From the NCBI RefSeq assembly GCF_958979055.1, contig NC_084893.1, positions 27,297,487 through 27,361,486 on the forward strand: DNA of 64,000 bases, read 5' to 3'. Positions within the stretch are counted from its first letter, which is position 1, and each line of letters opens with the position of its first letter. The notes beneath the pieces were generated by a model, which saw nothing but the letters and a program-made list of their open reading frames with translations, was not told the DNA's origin and did no database searches. The DNA is from Alnus glutinosa (lineage: Eukaryota > Streptophyta > Magnoliopsida > Fagales > Betulaceae). Both the position numbers and the translations under genes were made by a program. Positions 61,201 to 64,000 of this stretch are shown in pieces.

Positions 61201-62347
61201 ATGCCCCCCCCCCCTCTCTCTCTCTCTCTCTGTCTGTGTCTTACCTACACAAAATGCACCCAAACTTTTTGATTAATATATTCACTAAATGTAACCTGCC
61301 CCATCTTTAAGTCACCATCTATATTCGCCACTACTAAGTCCGTGATGGTAGCTGTCCTTTGAATCATCCTTTTCACATTACAAAAGGCTGAGAGGAGAGG
61401 GGGCGGGAAGACAAAACCAAGCCTCCCTCAACCAAGACTGTGAGTGCTTCACAACTACGCTCGATTTCCTCACAACCAGGTTATAAAGAATCCCCATATC
61501 CCAAAGATCCAAGTCATAAAACTGTATACATAAGCCAGGCAAAACTAAAATATGGGTACAAACCTCAAACAGTTCCAAGGTAGTATACGATCCATTTGCT
61601 AACTTCTTCCTAACCGTGGCAAAGTCCATCGGATGCTCAATCACATCGTGATAATCGGGAAGCTGCAGTCACGAAAACAATTTCAAACACCAGCGCCAAA
61701 AACGGCTTCAAAGCCCAGACTACCATTTACAAAACAGAAAATAGATATTCCAAACACCTCCTCAGGATCAACCGGCTCTGCATACACACCGTACGTGTCT
61801 TTCCTGCCACCATATAGATACTAACATCAGAAACTCCCTAAGCATTGCAAAATCAAAGGTAGATTGACAACAAAGAAATTCAATACTTCTGAAGCTTGTC
61901 AAGGATCAACTCCAGTGTCTTCTTATCAGGTAATGGAACCCCAGACGGACCATTCGATGGCGTCCCTGATCAAAACAAAAGCCAAATTCAACAGCCCCAC
62001 ATCAAATAAAAACCTTATTTCACAAAACAATCGAAACCCATAAACCAAATCCTCATATAATACAAGAAAATCAAACCACGCCCATTACACAAAATCAAGA
62101 ACCCGTAAAACCAAAACGAACCTGGAGCAGAATCGAGCCCCTTAGAGTCCACCTTTCTCCCCCTTTCCTGTCAAACATCGTAGCCCACAAAAACCACACA
62201 AGTAAGTACGGTAGACCCATATATTGAAAAATGCTAAAAAGGTACGATTAGGACTGCGTTTATGAGTGCGAGATAGATAGAGACAGACATACGGACAAAG
62301 ACAGATAAGGCAGACAATGCACAATTAAGAGAGAGAGGGATATAAAG

Positions 62348-62385
<38 letters not shown>

Positions 62386-63141
62386 GTGGGTAGAGAGAGA
62401 GAGAGAGAGGTGGGGGAGCGTGATCAGATTCTTGTGGGTTTGTGTTAGTTTTTGACAGTTGACTCAACCGTTACTAACACTCACTTCCCCGACACAGAGT
62501 GAGAGTGAGAGTGAGAGTGAGAGAGTCACGTTGAAGTCTGGACCAATCACGTAAAGATCTTTCTCTCGCAGATTTCAGCTGAGCTGTACTCTCTCCATCT
62601 CTCTGTCTCTCTTTCTCTCTCTCTCTCCCTCTCTCTCTCTCTCCTTGTTCCCCTCCTTCAATTCTTTGATCAGATCGTACAATGATACAATACATACCTC
62701 CTCATCTTCACCACCATGATCATCATCATCGTCTTGTTCTTGTTCTTGTTCTTGCTCTTGTTCTTGTTCTTGTTCTTGTTCCTCATCGTCGTCATCGCGA
62801 CCGTTGCCGATCCTCCTCTTCTTCAGCGGCTTCCGCTCGCACTCGTCCTCCGACGCGTGCGCTTCACGCGACTCGGAGCGGGCGCGGCTCGGCGCCGGCA
62901 GCTCGCTCCCCTGGTTGAGCTTCATCACCAGCTCGAGCTTCCTCTCCCTCCTCCTCTCGTCCTCCTCCTCGTCATCGTCCTCCTCGTCCAGGTAATCGTC
63001 GTAGTCTATGTTGTACCTCACATTCCGGCGCCGGAGGCTCCGCCTCAGGTCCATCTCCGCCGCCGCCACCTCCTCGGCTCGGCGCGCCAGATCTGCCTTC
63101 GATGGCCTCCCCTTCTTCTTCCTCTTCACGATCTGACCCAT
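55245..63141 (-). CDS. Bromodomain protein, BRD1/2-like (SWI/SNF-associated)
   Basis: Chromatin reader resembling Arabidopsis BRD1/BRD2, which are subunits of plant SWI/SNF (BAS) remodelling complexes. Nine exons: 63141-62698, 62167-62122, 61965-61887, 61803-61758, 61662-61564, 57719-57651, 57553-57220, 56918-56773, 56645-55245; 887 aa. Exon 6 (69 bases, SDIFLICSNAMQYNAPDTI) is short and easily missed. Residues 7-15 (RKKKGRPSK) look like an AT-hook; acidic stretch 51-62; (EQ)8 near 121-136. Bromodomain about 172-275, with VYAEPVDPEELPDYHDVI, HPMDFATVRKKL and the acetyl-lysine-binding Asn 252 in MQYN. The C-terminal half is Ser/Gln/Pro-rich and ends PPDLNIGFQSPGSPV...PDLALQL with EAR-like DLN and LxL motifs, which fit a repressive role. 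Intron 5 is 3,844 bp. Confidence 0.95.
58127..58500 (-). pseudogene. LINE 3' tail in BRD intron 5
   Basis: The minus strand reads a zf-RVT-linked tail: EAWRIAHLCL, then RERNASLRDCERLVLELKAV, FKSLYVWM and SFMEFLTCVLLFRLIK, in the order found after plant L1 ORF2 zinc domains (usual text: CLMWCIWRERN.R.FED.E..). It is interrupted by a stop and joined to a 3' UTR-like stretch. Only the 3' end is left, as with most plant L1 insertions. Confidence 0.7.
60871..61188. mobile_element. hAT-like non-autonomous element, copy 2
   Basis: AGGGTGCGTTTGGGATTGCG at the left and CAAACCCAAACGGACCCT at the right are inverted repeats; the inside is made of many TGCGATTT, AAATCGCA and AAACGCAG words. Same family as 4608-4880, less eroded. 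Confidence 0.6.
62336..62410. repeat. (GA)n microsatellites in BRD intron 1
   Basis: GAGAGA runs at 62353-62380 and 62394-62410, with more GAGTGA repeats at 62499-62525. They lie in intron 1 (62168-62697). Low complexity only. Confidence 0.8.
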
Positions 63142-64000
63142 CTTTCTCTCTCTACAACTCGCTCTCTCTCTCTCTCTCTCTCTCTCTTACTTTGGTTCCA
63201 TTATCCTCGACGGTGCTTGGCTTTTTCGAGAGAGAGGCTTTGAGAGGTCCGAACCTAGGTTCGGATAGACGAAGCTGAGGTTCGGCACTCAGAGTGATTT
63301 CTTTCAACTTTTTGTTGGTGTATAGCAGCGTCAGTGGCTGTAAAATACGGCGTCTGGTGCTGCCCGTTGCCCGTGAGGACTTTCGTGTCCATTTGCCTGT
63401 TGCCCGTTGTTGACGTCTCTTTCGTCTTTTTTCTATTCGCGGCAGATTCTTCAAGGCCAAGACTTGGCGCGTGTACGCAGCCGCCTCATGGTTAGTTAAT
63501 CAAATTAAACTTGCAATGGTATGTGGATGATAATGAGTTTGGTATCATACCAAATTAAATTTAATATCTCAATAATGAGTTGATTAACAAAATAAATTTA
63601 GATATTGATGCGACAGTTTTTGAGTACACTTTCAAAGGGGTATTCTTGGCTGCAAAAGAAATAAAATTATATAAATGAATTTATCGGAGTAGGTCAGTGA
63701 ATAATAGCTCCAATGCTTAAATCAAAGGTGTTGAAATAATACTTAAAATAATTGTAAAAAGTTAAGCATCGGGAAATTTTTTGCCTAAAAGATCCCTACC
63801 TTTATCCTTTCCTCATATACATATAGTCTCTCTAACGTTAAGGGTGGTCACGCTTCATGCTATCCCCATAACTTGGTTAGGTGATTAAGTTGTCAAATTT
63901 AGTACTATGATGACCTATTCCCTTAATTTAGGGAATTAATGATAGTCTGATCAGTCTCAAGTACAATAAGCTATTGTACGTGACATGTCCATATCTTGAG
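63142..64000. other. BRD promoter/5' leader and flank
   Basis: The BRD 5' leader is pyrimidine/purine repeat rich, (CT)n at 63161-63187. Beyond about 63480 the DNA is AT-rich with no gene seen to the window edge. A short palindrome TTTGGTATCATACCAAA lies at 63538-63554. Confidence 0.4.

Larger units (their letters stand above)
57720..61563. other. BRD intron 5 with repeats
   Basis: The long intron holds a LINE tail (58127-58500), a hAT-like fragment around 58568-58850 (GGGCCTCTTTGGTTC to GAACGCAACCAAATATAGCC), an A/T-rich low-complexity stretch at 59773-59832 and hAT-like element copy 2 (60871-61188). No nested gene was found. Confidence 0.5.

Noticed and set aside
62682..63243. Plus-strand Leu/Val-rich ORF that looks like a membrane protein
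   Set aside because: It is the antisense of BRD exon 1 (Glu/Asp/Gln codons read backwards) and of the CT-rich leader.
1..64000. A biosynthetic gene cluster built around KCS, B3GALT and MYB
   Set aside because: The genes belong to unrelated processes, have separate promoters and mixed strands, and are spaced by transposons as in ordinary plant DNA.

Overview
This 64 kb window is nuclear DNA from a flowering plant, almost certainly a eudicot and probably a woody rosid, though the species cannot be fixed from the sequence alone. The case rests on intron-rich genes of plant-only families (KCS, CASPL, a miR159-regulated GAMYB-like MYB, plant-type B3GALT and BRD proteins), AT-rich intergenic DNA, and plant L1 LINEs, TRIMs, SINEs and MULE-type MITEs.

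Six protein-coding genes are well supported and I assembled all their exons by hand with GT-AG junctions in consistent phase. They are: a 3-ketoacyl-CoA synthase (minus, 733-3069, 2 exons); a beta-1,3-galactosyltransferase (plus, 23793-30678, 11 exons); a CASP-like membrane protein (plus, 33323-34163, 3 exons); ATG8 (plus, 37366-40225, 5 exons); an R2R3 GAMYB-like transcription factor with a miR159 site (minus, 44677-47729, 3 exons); and a bromodomain BRD1/2-like protein (minus, 55245-63141, 9 exons). A seventh candidate is a 53-codon single-exon ORF with a TATA box at 52448-52609. The genes are functionally unrelated: wax/VLCFA synthesis, Golgi glycosylation, membrane scaffold, autophagy, GA/miR159-type regulation and chromatin. 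They form an ordinary plant gene neighbourhood, not an operon or a biosynthetic cluster.

Most of the rest is transposon-derived. 8533-13841 is a 5'-truncated, decayed L1 LINE with ORF1 zinc knuckle, endonuclease, reverse transcriptase, zf-RVT and an RNase H tail. Two MULE-type MITEs with long terminal inverted repeats and 9-bp duplications lie at 7482-7983 and 18591-19073. TRIM elements lie at 27550-28046 (in a B3GALT intron) and at about 32513-32817 (nested in a 778-bp PIF/Harbinger-like MITE with TAA duplications). A tRNA-type SINE with a 12-bp duplication is at 36669-36790, and another retroposon with an exact 13-bp duplication sits in an ATG8 intron. LINE fragments are buried in introns of B3GALT and BRD. 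Several fold-back MITEs, a GC-rich degenerate minisatellite (35930-36344), an AT-rich GACCGTT tandem repeat and many microsatellites complete the picture.

I found no convincing undescribed biological system. The most useful second-look items are the nested or boundary-resolved mobile elements, the odd minisatellite, the small ORF, the LINE RNase H domain that kept its frame while losing its catalytic residues, and the miR159 site.
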